DNA of 64,000 nt from Tillandsia leiboldiana. Taxonomy: Eukaryota; Streptophyta; Magnoliopsida; Poales; Bromeliaceae. The position numbers and the translations under genes are program-made. The notes under the pieces were generated by a model that was given only the letters and a program-made list of their open reading frames with translations, had not been told where the DNA came from and searched no databases. The stretch covers positions 9,810,584 through 9,874,583 of the forward strand of contig CM055077.1 in assembly GCA_029204045.2 (NCBI GenBank), written 5' to 3'. Of the stretch, positions 1-14,200 are shown piece by piece (position 1 is the stretch's first letter; the number at the start of each line of letters is the position of its first letter).

Positions 1-330
1 CAACGTCATCCAACGTCCCTCGGCGTACAGGGCCATGGGCTCACAGCCACCACCTGTGGCTCTGATGAAGAAGAGGGCTTCCGAACCGTAGGGGAGAAAA
101 AGGGAGAGGAGGGGATCATCATTGACGGGTGCAACACCGATGTCATCCCGACGCCCCTCGGCGTACGGCCGCGAGGGCTCAGGGCAAGCAGCAGGGCGAC
201 ACCCCCCGCGAACCGCGCAACGTGCGAGCGAAGGACGTGGGCGACGTACATCACAAGTACTGCACTGTCCACCTGCGATCCAACCCGTAGTAGAAGAGGG
301 GAGAGAGAAGGATGAAGGGTGCTGTGGAAG
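1..330. repeat. Imperfect duplication of about 137 bp, unassigned
   Basis: A GC-rich block starting near position 4 (GTCATCCAACGTCCCTCGGC) recurs in altered form near position 141 (GTCATCCCGACGCCCCTCGG). The minus strand is open for 154 codons across 6-470, but the composition is low-complexity, no domain is recognisable and the frame overlaps the duplicated units. It could be the edge of a neighbouring gene beyond the left end or a decayed repeat. The rest of the stretch up to 1152 is AT-rich. I see nothing in it apart from the presumed 3' UTR of the methyltransferase gene. Confidence 0.35.
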
Positions 331-1152
331 AAGCCCATGTGCAGAGAGAGCACGGAGAAAGCGGGGCGGGCGAAAAAGAGAGAAAAGAGAAAAGAAAAAC
401 CATGTGCTGGAAAAAGAGAAAAGGGTTTAGGCGGTTTGGGCAAAGAGATGAGAGCATTACACGTCGACACAGAAAGCTTGAGAAGGCGCTACACGGGCAC
501 AAAAGGAACTCAGGATTTATAATATGTATATAGATAGTATCAAAATAAAATTCATTAATTTTGATAATTATTATTTATTTTACAAGAATTAATTTCTGAT
601 TCCCATTCCACTAAAAAATGTAAATGGCCTAATACATGTATAATTCAATCTGATTTTAAATCCAGAATTGGCCAATTCCTAAATAAACCACTGATAAACC
701 CTTCTCTCCAACGCCTTTCTTTTCTCTCTTTATTACTCTCCTTCACTTAATCAAAACCCTCTCAAAATTTTAGATGTTTATTTCGATTTCTATTTCAGTG
801 ATGAACTAAATATTTTTAAATAATTTGTCACTCCATTTTCCACTCACATACAATCCAACTTCATTTCTCATTACTATTTCAATCATGAACCAAACAATCC
901 CTTAATTTATCTTGCATTTAATCCAAACAATAGCGACGGTAAAGAAAGATCATACAACTGTCCTGCACTAAATATCTTCCCTAATATTGTCTATAATATT
1001 CTGCTATAAAGAAAACAAACATGTTTAATGCTTCTAACTGGGTCTTTAATTCAGAAGAAAAGAAAAGAAAGATGAACACCTCAATAAGCACATGCAACAT
1101 GAACCCCCACAATAAAATTCTGGAAACTAAGGGGAATAACAAGTTACAAATA

Positions 1153-4100
1153 TCAGCTTCGCAGAAATGCAACAGTGCACACACGAGAACCTTCAACCCC
1201 ACCAAACACAATCGTGGGGTAACTACGCACATAATCAAGGTATCGGAAGACCCAAGGCTCGCCGCTTGCTTCTTGGTCTGAGTCCCTACTGCCGTACTTT
1301 CTATCATTGAAGTTCTCCACCTCTTGCACCAACTCCTCTTTTGTGTTATTACACGATGTTATCACCTGCAAATGTTTCACCATAGCAGCAGGGTGAAACA
1401 AAGTTGTGATCTGAAGTACATGAATACAATTGAGGAGCATTCAGCTCGAAGTTTGGCTAGCAAGAAATTTACTCACCAAGATGCCACGAGGGGCAACCAA
1501 GTTTGCCACCGATTCCCAATACATTATCCTGAAAATCGGGGTTGCATCGAATGCAAAGTGAATAAGTAGAAACATTTGCACTCAACTATAAGCACAACTG
1601 ATATAACACAAATTTTATCCACCAGAAAACATTTCTTTTGTTGCACTGGCACTAACTGGTGGTCATTCCATGCTTATTTATATTATATAGCTTATGTAAA
1701 TCTTTTTCCTAAAAAAAAGAGTTTAGGTAAATCAATATTCATATTATAACAGCTATAGTAAAGCATTTTCACCACAAAAATATTCATTAATACTCGCAGC
1801 ATTTGATTGGTCATATTCTTCAATTGATAATCAGGATTGGAAAAAGAAGCTCAAAAGCACCTCCAATTTGTGGTAGAGTATGCAGGAACATCAGGACCAT
1901 TCTACAAGCATGCAAAAAAGAACAAAAACAAAACCAAATAAGCTAGAAAACACCAGCTCTCTAGTAACCTCACCTTTTTATGGGGCCATCAGGATGCAAC
2001 CCTATTGCATCCAAAGTCCCTTTGTCCAAAACAATCTGGAATTTTCTGTCCAATTTTGTTTCTAGAACATCATCAACCTGGTAGAAACATGCATATACAC
2101 GTAACTAAGAAAAGGACGTCCAAAGAAAACATAGATGAAATAGTCCGAAAGCAGAAACAACTGTTGCTAGGTACTAAACACAGTCATCCAGATTATCATG
2201 CAAACAGATTCACAAAATTGTGCAAAGTTTTGAATGCGAAAGGTAGAACAAGAAAATAACACACATTACCATCATATTAAGAGTTTAGCTTGTGTTATAG
2301 TGTACACAAACTTAACATTCTATGGAACTTCTGATGTATGAGGGTTTACTCAGCAGAAAGCTGCGCAAGAAATATCTAACCTATGCATTGAATAGTACTT
2401 TAATCTTGTTTCACTTGATGACTAAAACTTCGTTAAGTGACTCAACTAATTCACGCCATCAGCTTCAGCCCATGAGAACTCGGGGAAGTACAAGTCATTA
2501 AAAAATAGAATACGAGGTTTCCAAAGTCAGTGTTTAATTGGCTCATATTGGTGGCACAAAGGCGCCTGTTGACCATTAAAACTTGCTTTCAACTGGATGG
2601 TCACATAGTGCCACAGGTTTAACATTGCAAGTGTCTTCCCACCAAGGATTTAAGTATCGTGGCATGGGGTCGTGCCGAAAACTTGTTGGTACGGTACGGC
2701 ACAGTGCATGCTGTTGTTCACAAAAAATACATATGTGCCGACATATAATGGCATGAAATATGTATTTTCTTAAGCAACAAAATATTCTAATTGCTTATTA
2801 TGTATTTTTATCAAATCTTTTGAACTTTATTTGAAAAATTACTTACTAATTTAAAGAAATAAAAGTTTTGAGTTGTGCCATCGACACGGAGGCTGTATCA
2901 TACCGATATCTTGTTGGCACGATACGTTACGGTAGATACGGCCCACGCCGATGGGCACTAAAATCCTTTCTTCTCACCCATTCGGTGCCATTAACATGTT
3001 GATCGGACAGCCACATAGACTTAACTAACATTCCAAGTATCTTCTCACCTATTCGGTCCAATTAACATGTTGATTGGGCTGGCACATAGACCTAACTACA
3101 CCAGACTCTCAGGACAAAATAGATAACGTTAACTACTGGAGGAAGCTAACAACAGATTTGAAGAATCATTTAATGCACATTGTGAGCTATCAATTGACAC
3201 CAATTGAAGGAATCAAAGTGAAATTGGATTAACAATTACCAGATATAATTTGCTTAAATATAATCATATTAGCTAGACTTTAGATTATTTCCTTTCTCAT
3301 TTTCACATTTAAAGTAAAGAAATTAGCGACCGAAGAATGCAGGACCACAGTTTAAACTTTGCTAAAATGAGATTGACCAGTTCAGACCAGCAGGCGTCGC
3401 AATAGACTATCTCAGCATGCAGCAGTAATTGCTGCGAGCCTAGTTCAACATTGTTGCCTTCTCCATCTACTTCACACTTGTAATCTAGCAAACAAGTTTG
3501 TAGATAAGAGTTCTCAAAAGAAAACTTCATCAAAAAAATAACTAAGATTGAAATTTTTACAGAGTTTTTGGTGGACTATATACTGTCTTCCTACACTTCT
3601 TGAAAATCACTGTCTACCGCTTTTTGTAATGTCTAAACCATAATCCACCATAAACCTCTCACCTTCTTTTCAAATTTCTTTCTAGCCCTAGGTGCCATCG
3701 ACTTTCAAAGATTTTCTTGATTCATATAATTTTATGCAAAAGGCAAATCAGAACTTAAAACAAATTCAAGCTTTGCAATTTCAGTAACAACCAACCAGCC
3801 GGACCTTCTAACCAGTCAACCGACGCAGTCACGCCTCCTAACCACTTAAAATGTTAGCTTTCCTTACACTTTTGAACCAATCAAACAACTAAGGGCCTAT
3901 TTTTTATTAATAGATGGATTTTACTCTCAAACTCATGTCCGTAGACTTAAACTAAAGGAGAATCTCTCCCCACCTCCACCTCCACACTAGTTCAAGGTAT
4001 GATTCGCCACTTCCAATAGTCCCCTTCATCTTGCATCATATTTGGTAGGGAAACTATTTAGTTGCAATATCCTCCAAGACCCAAGTAGAAGCCCAGAAGG

Positions 4101-5203
4101 CCCCAAAATTTCACGGCTGATCATTAAACATATAATGTTATCTTGTTTTATACTTTGTCTTGTATAAAGCATATTCAGTCCATTGACACGATAACTTTCT
4201 CGTACATTTGAGGTTATCAACATTTGGTACAAAATCTACAAACTTTTATTACTTTCCGGTGCTAGCGGTTACGTCCCACAATTTGCACAAGTAAAAAGCA
4301 TATTAGGCTAGTATATTCATCCAAATTCAAGAAACCATGAGTAACCAATTAAAGACCTACAAGATATGTAATCCTGACAAAGACATTGTACAGAATTAGT
4401 AAGATGAAACTAAATTTTGTTGCTGAGGAATACTATATACTGGGCTATGGACAGATTTCCGCTAAATAAGAAAGCATGTCAAAGGTCTCCTGACGAATAC
4501 TAATAATCATGGTACAGTTGTAACATACAAATGTCAGTCATTTGGAATAACAGGAACAGAATGAAGCAAGTAAACATCGCGATTTACATACCAAAAGCCC
4601 CAAAATCAGAAGGAAAAAAAATGCTCATAATTAGAAGAACTCAATTTTTCAATGACATATCAAGTGCCCAAAACACATGGAAAAAAAAAGTATGTGCCTG
4701 AAAAATTGAAAATGACTTCATTTTTCTAATGACACACAAAAAACATTTTTAATGATGCACATATCTCTGTTTCAGCTTGTTGGTTATGATATCATCAAAC
4801 ATAAGCCAGTGGTTATAGCACAAGGGCAGTGAACTTATTCCAAAAAGATATATCAGGCCGCCGGACATCAAGCAAAAAAGGAAAAAGAATCTCCATTATT
4901 TTGGTTAGTAGGAAAATTTTACATACCACAAATTTTATATTGGAAAATCCATCACGAACAGCAAGGCTTCGTGCAAGTTCAATAGCTCCTTCGCTATAGT
5001 CAGTTCCAGTTAAATCCCAAAATCTGGAACTGAAAATTGTCATTAATCCATTCAACTCAATAGTAACAAAAAGCCAAATGTGCAAGAATAAAATGACAAA
5101 TCTCATTGCGTTGCAGCATGAATCATCCTCTACCTCCCTCCCTCAACACCATGACTCCCTCCCTTCCTCAAGACCATGAGGTGACAAGCTAGAAAGTCAA
5201 TTA

Positions 5204-5239
<36 letters not shown>

Positions 5240-8200
5240 GACCATGAGGTGACAAGAAAGAAAATCTATTAACAAAAGTAAACGTAAACGATGACGTTTC
5301 CGAGTTGAGTTGTCAGAAAATGCTTGGATTAGTCTAAAATGCAGCAGAGTGAAGGCACTTTAAAGGTTGATACAACACACATTGGTTGTAAACATCCAAA
5401 ATAATGACAAGGAAGACCAGTTTCCTGAAAACCAAAAGAAATGCTTCTAAAGTGGCAAATATAGCTGCTGGCTTGTTCACCATGAGTAGCTTACTAGTGA
5501 AAACAGGGAAAGAAGATATTCTAAAGATCCTAAAAAGACAAAGGCACCCTTAAGATACTGAAAGCAAATTATAAATCCTGTAAGTGTGTGGATGAATAAA
5601 ACATGCCTAGTTCGGTAAATTGTAGCAACTCAAAAAACAAGAGGGATATCTTGCATATTAGAATGTATGGCAACTAGATGATCTTCTATGCTACCTTACA
5701 CTAATTATACTTCCCACTAATCCTTCAGTTGAATCCCAGCAGAAGATAGTAAATACAATTTCTTCCTGAAGGCCAATGGCTCTTAGTTTTCTCAGCTAAT
5801 CTTCAAAAATATACAACTAGCCAGTGAAAATCGATGACATCAAACATCTTACTTAGAAGTTTGAAATGCACTAAAAGACAGTTCCAGTTTCCAGCGCTGG
5901 AAAAAGCGAACGACTAATTTAATTTCTAGGCTACAAAGCAGGGAAATGGATATATGACAAGCCATGAATATTTTCAGAATAGTAATTATTGAAACATATA
6001 GGACAGAAACAATAGGTTACAAGTACTATAAAAATTACAAAGACACATATCTAACACAAGTATAATATTTTGATTATATAAAACATTTTCAACTTATCAG
6101 GTGGCATGATCAAACAACAGTATTCCCATTAGGAAGGCGACAAAAAGAAATTGTTCATAAAAGAAATGTCTAAAAGACAAGTACAAATCACAATGCAAGA
6201 GGAAACAGAATAAAATGTCATTGATAAGTATATGTTGTAAGGTCCAAAAATGTATGCAACTAAATTTGTGCACTACAATCCAAGTTTGCCCTGCCATAGG
6301 CATGTGGCAAGCGGCCAGCATATTATGTGCCACAGCATGCCGTCTGCACCCCGCATGGTGCTGAATACTTTTCACCTTTTAATTCTTAAATCATGGGATA
6401 ACTTGTTTTCAACGAGAAGTTACAGCCTCATTTGATTATGCAACACTTTCTTGTTTTTTCCCCTCAAGTTCTGTAGGATATAATGCACTAGTAGATGCTG
6501 CTCTTGTCATTGTTGAATAGTTCACAATTTCATTTAGAAAATTTAAAAAATAAAACAAACAGAAGCTAAAAATGTAACTACAGAATATGAGTTGCAGCCA
6601 AAGAAAACTCATGCAGCTTTCAATTCTGACAACTTTCACACAACATGCCCAAAAACTAACAGGCACAAGGTGAGTACAAGCTGTGAGCCCCTATCTTTTT
6701 TGATTTCGTATCCTAGGCTTCAACACTAATTCTGACAGGCTGATGTCCTGTGGAATCTTTCTGATTATAGAACTCAGATTGCATCTTAATATGTCTCACA
6801 ATTCTAATTTATTAGGAGTGACATTTTTGTTTTTGGATCAAACCAAATTCACCTATACGAGAGTGAGGAAGGCATTTCCTACAATCAACCTCCCACTTGG
6901 GATGTGCAACAGCCAAACAATTAATAATGGGAATATTTTATGACTATGAAAAGGAATCAGCTTAATGGCAAAAATATATCAAAATGGCAGTAAAAGAAAA
7001 GGAAAAGGATAAAAAATGATTTTAACATTTAAGTATCAATGTGAAGAAAAGTAGAAGGAAAAATTCAGATTACCCTTGCTTTGCTAGTGATTGCAAAAGC
7101 AAGCCATTCCCAGTTCCAACGTCAAGCACACTCCAGCTTGACAGATCTTTGATAGTCTCACCAGATTCAGATATGTGATTGTTTTCGGCAGCAGCATTCC
7201 CACGTTGGGACAAGTTGAGACACAAGTTTTTAGTCCAAGTTGCAACAGTATCCATGACTTCATTACCGAACCTAAATGGAAAGAATTTGAGTTTAGTTCT
7301 TAACTTCACTACACGGACAACCTTGTTTATGTATATATACATAATTTAAAGATAAGTCTACAAATACGCTGTAGGAATGTCGTGCATGTGGCGAATGTAA
7401 AGTTATTGTTACAATAATGTTTAATTAAGCAAGAATATTAATCCCATTTACAGTAAAAAAATTGTAACTGTTTATAATGAAATATACAGAGGATACATAC
7501 TGAATGTATTTGCAGTTTGAAATGCAAGAAGAAATAAGAGAACAAGTGTTGAGAAGCCAAAATTGGAAGTAAACCTCCAACTTGAGCGATCATCATAGAC
7601 CCACAGAAATGAATATAAAGGCCTGAGCTAAATTAATTATCTTATAGAAACATTCACTTCGAGAACTAGCTAATCATAAGTATCTGATGGGTACATATGA
7701 GAATATAAAATATTTATTGCACCATCTACAGATCGATAAAGACATGGCTGGCTTGTTGAAGTCTCTGCACTTCATAGTCACTTCAAAAAATCAAAAAGTT
7801 CAAAGTAGAACAATTAAATGGTTTTAAAATTTTCGGCAGTCAGAATTTGGTTTTCAATTGAACAGTTACTAGTAAACTGAAGAGAAAATATATATAGGAA
7901 AATAGGAGAATAGAACTTGAGAAAAATCATGAGAACTTGCTTTGGAAGCTGGAATGAAATCACTCCTTTGGACTTAACTACTGTACTATGATGAATCAAT
8001 AGTCTCAAGCCTTCTAAAGAGTAAAATTATTTAATATTAGAAAATGACCGTTAATCAAAAAGGTAAATAAATTTAAAAGTGGCAATTTCCATCAGTACCC
8101 CTAAAAAATTCAGAAATTTCATAGATACTCTTGTAAAGTTAAAAGTTACCCCTTCAAATATATTAATTATCATGAATGCCCTTCCCATCTATTACTGTCA

Positions 8201-11200
8201 ACAGACGTTAACTTCACCCCTTTTAAAATGATGGTCTACCACAAGTCAACAAGCAGAATGACAAGTTTACTCCTCCATTCTTTCATCTTCACATTTTTCC
8301 TATCTTTTTTATATTTAAACCAGCTTTTTAGTAAAGTATAAAACACGATTACACAAACCGGAATATGTAGAGAAACTCATAGGTTATCTTTAGGACCCAA
8401 TATTGAATTTTTACCTTATTTTTATTTTTTTGAACCAGGTTAAGAAAAAAAATGACTTAAAAAGAAAATATAGCTCGTTGAGAGAACCTTATATTTCTGG
8501 TAATAAAGGAAATGGACTAAACTTTCAAACAAGAATTATAAGTTAGATAAAAACCACCAAAATTGAACATTTAACTTAAAAAAAATAGAGTTCATCAATA
8601 CTTAAATCAAACATTAATAGTATACTAATAGTGTTAAAGTAATTACCAGTTGTAAATTTGAGGACATTATTAAAACTGCACCTGAGGTAAAATAGATTCT
8701 TGGAATTTGTTCAATTTGTTTTGGGTGGACTGTCACCCATAACGGTATTTGTAAAGATTATGTGTATTTAGGAGGGCATTGATGACATTTTCAATTTTGA
8801 AAGGGTATTAATGAAATTTCAGGCTGTCGGAAGGGTATTTATCAGATTATTTTAACTTAGAAAGATAAGGAACCATTCCTATGGTCGTAACATTATTCTT
8901 CATGCATATAAAACAACAGGAGCATACTAAGAAGTAATCATTCACATAGGTCTGAGTGGATATCCTATACTTTAAGCTACATAAACAAATAATCATGTAG
9001 GTGGAGAACTACAGTAAAGGGTATGGATATACATAAATGCCAATGAAAATGTACAAATAAGTACCAAATTTCGCCAGCATGTCCATGCTCATGAAAATTT
9101 GTTAGATCCTCGGCATAAGAAGCATCCCAGTAGCTCTGTAAGCCTAGCATTGATGCTTCGACATCACTGGCATCTGGCTCATCCTTATCAGAACTGTTCC
9201 AAAAGCATAACATAGCAGAACAATTTTAAAAAGATATCATATGATTGTAATACAAAAATAGTAACACTTTGATAACATATATAGAATTCATCATAACATT
9301 CTCACTTCCAAGCTTAGAAAATTGAAGAAATGAAGCATTTTTAAATGAACTTCCAAAGTAAGAAGAAACAACATCAACCAAATTGTTAAACATATAAAAA
9401 GGAAGAGAAGAGCAAAGATTTCAAAAAGTGCAATTTATATGGGAATGCTTGCAGTGTTATGATAAAAGGATGATATGACAATTCTGCATAAACCATTTGT
9501 CAACAAAAGAAAATGAAATGAGGTGAAGGGAAAGCAAAAGTAGGATTGTATATTTGGTTAGCAATAGAACAGAGCAATACATGTTGTGATTATAATTGGT
9601 CTAGTTGATATTGATACAACACAACGAAGTACTAAAGGATCCATAATAGTACTGTCTTAGTTAGCAATGTAAACATTTCATATTAAGAATCACTCTAATT
9701 CGACATGCAGGTGGAGCATATTTTTACCAAATTTGCCAATGTATGTGAGAGTTCTGTTTATAGTGTTTTGCCAATTTTGTGGGTAAAAGAGAATAAACAA
9801 AAATTTCCTATGTAAATTCTCGTTTACCATAGTGTTCCCATAATGAATCACATCTGATACAAAAATTAAAGGGTAAAATGTATAGAGACCCTATAAACTT
9901 CAGTTCTTTTGCAAACAACTCTAATTCTCGTTTACCAGGAACAATCTAAAATGGACAAGATCCAATTTCGGGTCATTTCTTAGTGAACATGATCTGGCAG
10001 AATCTCTTCGATCCCTTCATTTATGTGCAAGAAGAACAAGATAGTGATCATTCAATTTCGACAATTAGATCCCTTAAAGTTTATCAAATAGTTTAATGAG
10101 TACCTCTCCTCAATTGAAGTTATAAATTACACAGCCGTTTTGGCCGATGTTGTGCATATAATCTAATAAAGCTTCAAAACACACTAAAAAATATTTTTAT
10201 TTTTCACATGCTAAGATACAAAAAATCAAAGTTAGGTTCACCTTATTCTTCAATTCTTATGCTTACTTATCACAAATGGAAGAGAAAAGTTAAAAAAATT
10301 TATACTTTGAAGTCTTACAAGATTATGCGTACGACATGTGATCATAATGATTGTATAGTTAGTAACTACGGTTGAGGAGAGGGGCCTATTAAACTATTTG
10401 ATAAAGTTTAGGGGATGTGATTGCTAAACTTAAAAGTTTAGGCACCTGTTTAGAAAAGAGCTAAAGTTCAAGGGGTCTCCATACATATTTCCCAAAATTA
10501 AATGCCGCAAACGAAGGATTAAAGTGTCGTGGCAGGATGGCGTGCCGGTAGTTGCCCGGCAAGGTACGACACCAGCATGCTCCCGTGACAACACGTGGCA
10601 CGCTTTCGTGCCAATAAGCACGCACAACATTCTAGTGGCACGCTTTGGCACGACTTTTTTATAGTTTTTTTTGTCTCAATAATATCTTATAATGTTATTT
10701 TGAAAGTTTTAAGATAAAAATTATGAATTTTGGCTATGTATTAATTTGTCTCGACCTATTGGCAACAATAGCTTATTTCACTTGCTAATTAATAAAGTGG
10801 TGGGCTTCTTAATATAGTGATGTATGATACTAATTATTTTTTAAAATTTATTTTTTAGAAAACCTCTAAGATCTATCGATAAAAATTTAACAATAAATCG
10901 TATAATGAATAAATTAAGAAAATTTACGATAAAAATTTATTAATTTTGAAAATTCTTTCGATGTTTTTTATTTTTTCAGTATTTTAAAATTATAAAATAA
11001 AAAATTACAAAAAATTATTTTTTAAAATTTTTATTAAAATTTGGAAGATTCATCCTTATTGAGTGAAGAAAATGATATGAGAAAAAAGGGAAAGAGAAAG
11101 TAAAAGAAAAGAAAAGGAATAAGATGAAATCTCTAGGGGGAGAGATAATAAATAAGTGCTTGTACATGTACCCCCAAGAATATCCTATAATGTTGTTGAT

Positions 11201-14200
11201 GATATGGCACAATCATTATTAAACTCTAAATTTTAAATATATTAAACTTTAAGCACCATTATCAAATTCTTAATGCTATAATTATATCTCAAATCCTAAA
11301 CCCTCCACATATTTTTCAACACATCAACAATATTATTGTTCCAAGTGCGGGACCCAAAGCATTTCTCAAAAAAAAAAAGGAAAATTCAGTGGGCCAAATA
11401 CCCAATAAAAAAGCCCTGGGGAACCCAAAGCATTTCTCACAATAAAATTTTAGAAAAAAAAAAAAAACAGTCGTTCGCATAAAAAAAAAAGGCTTGATCC
11501 TCAACTTCATCCTCCACCAACCCTCCATCCCCAACTATGTCGTCAACACCCTCCTCTCTGTCCCTCTCCTCCCCCCTGTTGCCCTCCCCACAATATCCTC
11601 CACTATCTTCTCCTCCACCATTTCCACTTCTGCAACTTCTTCTCCTCTCACCCTATCTCCATGAACCACCTCTACCCCTTAATGACCTTTGTTCTCTCTT
11701 TACAAACGGCATGCAGCGTACCGTGCCACGGTACCCATCAAGTATCACGCTGTCTCACGCGATACCCAATAAGTACTGCGGCATGGAAGGCCCCAAGGGA
11801 AACCCCCTTGTATCGTGCCCCTTATTTAGGGGCACAATACAAAACACTCTGTCTTGTACAATACGGGGTAACACTTTAATCCTTCCAGCCAACATAACTT
11901 ACAATACTAGTGCATAGGGATTTTAGAGTAATAGAATGCTAAGATCACTGGAAAAACCTTGCGCAACCTACTAGCTTTCCCATGTTTGCAAATTGTTAAT
12001 AAATCTTGATAATTAAACTACTACATATATTTTTAGGACTTGCATTCGCAATAATACTTATGCAACTCAATATCAACATAGATTTGTCTAGGTTCAGATC
12101 TAGCTTCAGTGAGTTCAGGATTTCTATTGAAAATTCAGAGAACGGAAATTCAACTGTATAAGTAATTGATCTAAAGCCCATTATTCTTTGAAGATCTCAA
12201 CAATTATCATGTGTACATGACGACACTAATAAAGACCTTGTTCAACACTAATAAATTCTATTAATCAAACATGAAAGTTAAACATAGAGAATAATGGCCA
12301 AGAATACGTACTGAAATCAAATCAATAAACATTAAATTTGTTGAAAAGTAATTTACGCTGTCATAATTTGCATTCAATTGATTCAACATATAATTTCTAT
12401 TGTCAAATATATTTTTAGCGGGTTTGCCATACTTCTATCCAAGGATTGCCACGCCACTGGCATAGGGCATGTCGGTGTGCCAGCAGCGTAGCACAGCACG
12501 CCAGCATACCTTGGCACACAGCACATTTTATATGTCAGCACGGTTGGCAACGGCAGCACGAGCAGCACGTGTTGGCCGTGCCAGACAGTCAACACGTTAA
12601 GATCCAAGTTGGACTGTGCAAGCAGCTAGCCAACGAGTTCAGACATATCAGATACGCATGAAGCTATTATTACAAATAGGAGTTTTATATGATATAAATA
12701 GTGTTAGAATTCATTATACAAGATACAAAGGGATTCCGTAGGAATTTTCCACAATTAGAAAAGTTGCAACTGTGGATAAGCAATGTGAATACACATTAAA
12801 TATGGACTATACATATTCAGCCGATTGTCATTACATTGCAGTAGAATCTATCTATGAAAGAGTTTCTACGCCACATTGGAGCATTTTCCCTATCCTCCTT
12901 TTTCCTTCTTCACTCATTTATCTCCTTTCTAACACTAGCTATCCTTTTTTATGCTAAATCATCAAAACCCTGCATATCTGCAATAAAGGGAAATAACTTT
13001 CAAAAGTAGATTTAGTATAAATTAATTCCTATAACGATTTTCTCTGGTGGATGATTTGAACAGCTCTATAAAGTTCAATACCATATTAAATTTACAGCCT
13101 ATCCTTGTAGCCCTATGTTAGACTTTGTTATTACTTTTTAGCCCTATACCACCATAATCAACTAACTTTAAGAACAAGAGACGACACAACATAGATGCAC
13201 AAGAAGTCAATAACAAGCGAGGTTCCAGTCTCATTTATATGGTATTGCAAAACGAATACCATTCAATTGGCATAACTACTAATTAATATCAAAGAATACT
13301 AATAAAATTGAAGCCTAATTGATAAGCCCTATATCTACTGGTATGATTTTGGTTTCCAATGATCTCTATGCACCCGATAACTTGACAAGAAGCAAAAATA
13401 GAAATTTTCCCGGTAATGTAACAAATTCGTTTAGACAAAAATGTCTGTTAAACGATATCCAGAAGGCCCACAAGAAGACAAAACATGGAAAGGAAGGTCA
13501 ACACAAGATGATTGTGGATATTCCCCAATATCGAGAAGCAAAAACAACCAGTTGCACCATAAAAGTAGCCTGCATGCAACATATCCCTCATTAGTCAACC
13601 CAGTGGAAAATCTAATTCTGCAGTTTACCAGTCCTATCCCATCAAACACATACACAAAAAAGAATAGAAGCAACAACAATCACATGCATGCACTCCTCAC
13701 ACGCAGGTGCGTAATACATGCACATGTGAAAACAGGGCCACCTAAGCACAAGCAAAAGCAGAAGAACAATACCCCTCATGAGAACCTAGTCTTGGTTCTC
13801 CAGGGCAAATTTTCAACTTCATGGAACCCATCAACAGAACAATTACTCGAAATGAGGACCAAAATATCCTGATTGATATCCAGCAAGTAATCCTTCCATA
13901 TTCTCATTGCTAAGAAAGACAACTGGCATGAACCACGGTTTAAATTATTCCACGAACACTGATGTATTATCACATGCATCAGTCCAAATCAAGAAGTTCG
14001 GATTTGATCAAAATGTCAATAGTTTAACACAATCAAACACACAGAAAGAACTCAGAAGCATATAGAATGCATAGAAGCAAAACAGAACTCAATCCTTACA
14101 GAGGAAAATACAACTAACTGCCTGTTTCGCGCCGTTTTCATTTCTGCTTTTAGCAGCATTCACCTCTAGTAGAGCGTTTGGCAATAAGAAAAGCATGGAG

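Noticed and set aside
11537..11917. 126-codon frame starting in a CT-rich stretch of intron 1
   Set aside because: The first half is simple CT-rich sequence coding for Ser/Pro/Leu and the second half is the GTGCC-family repeat.
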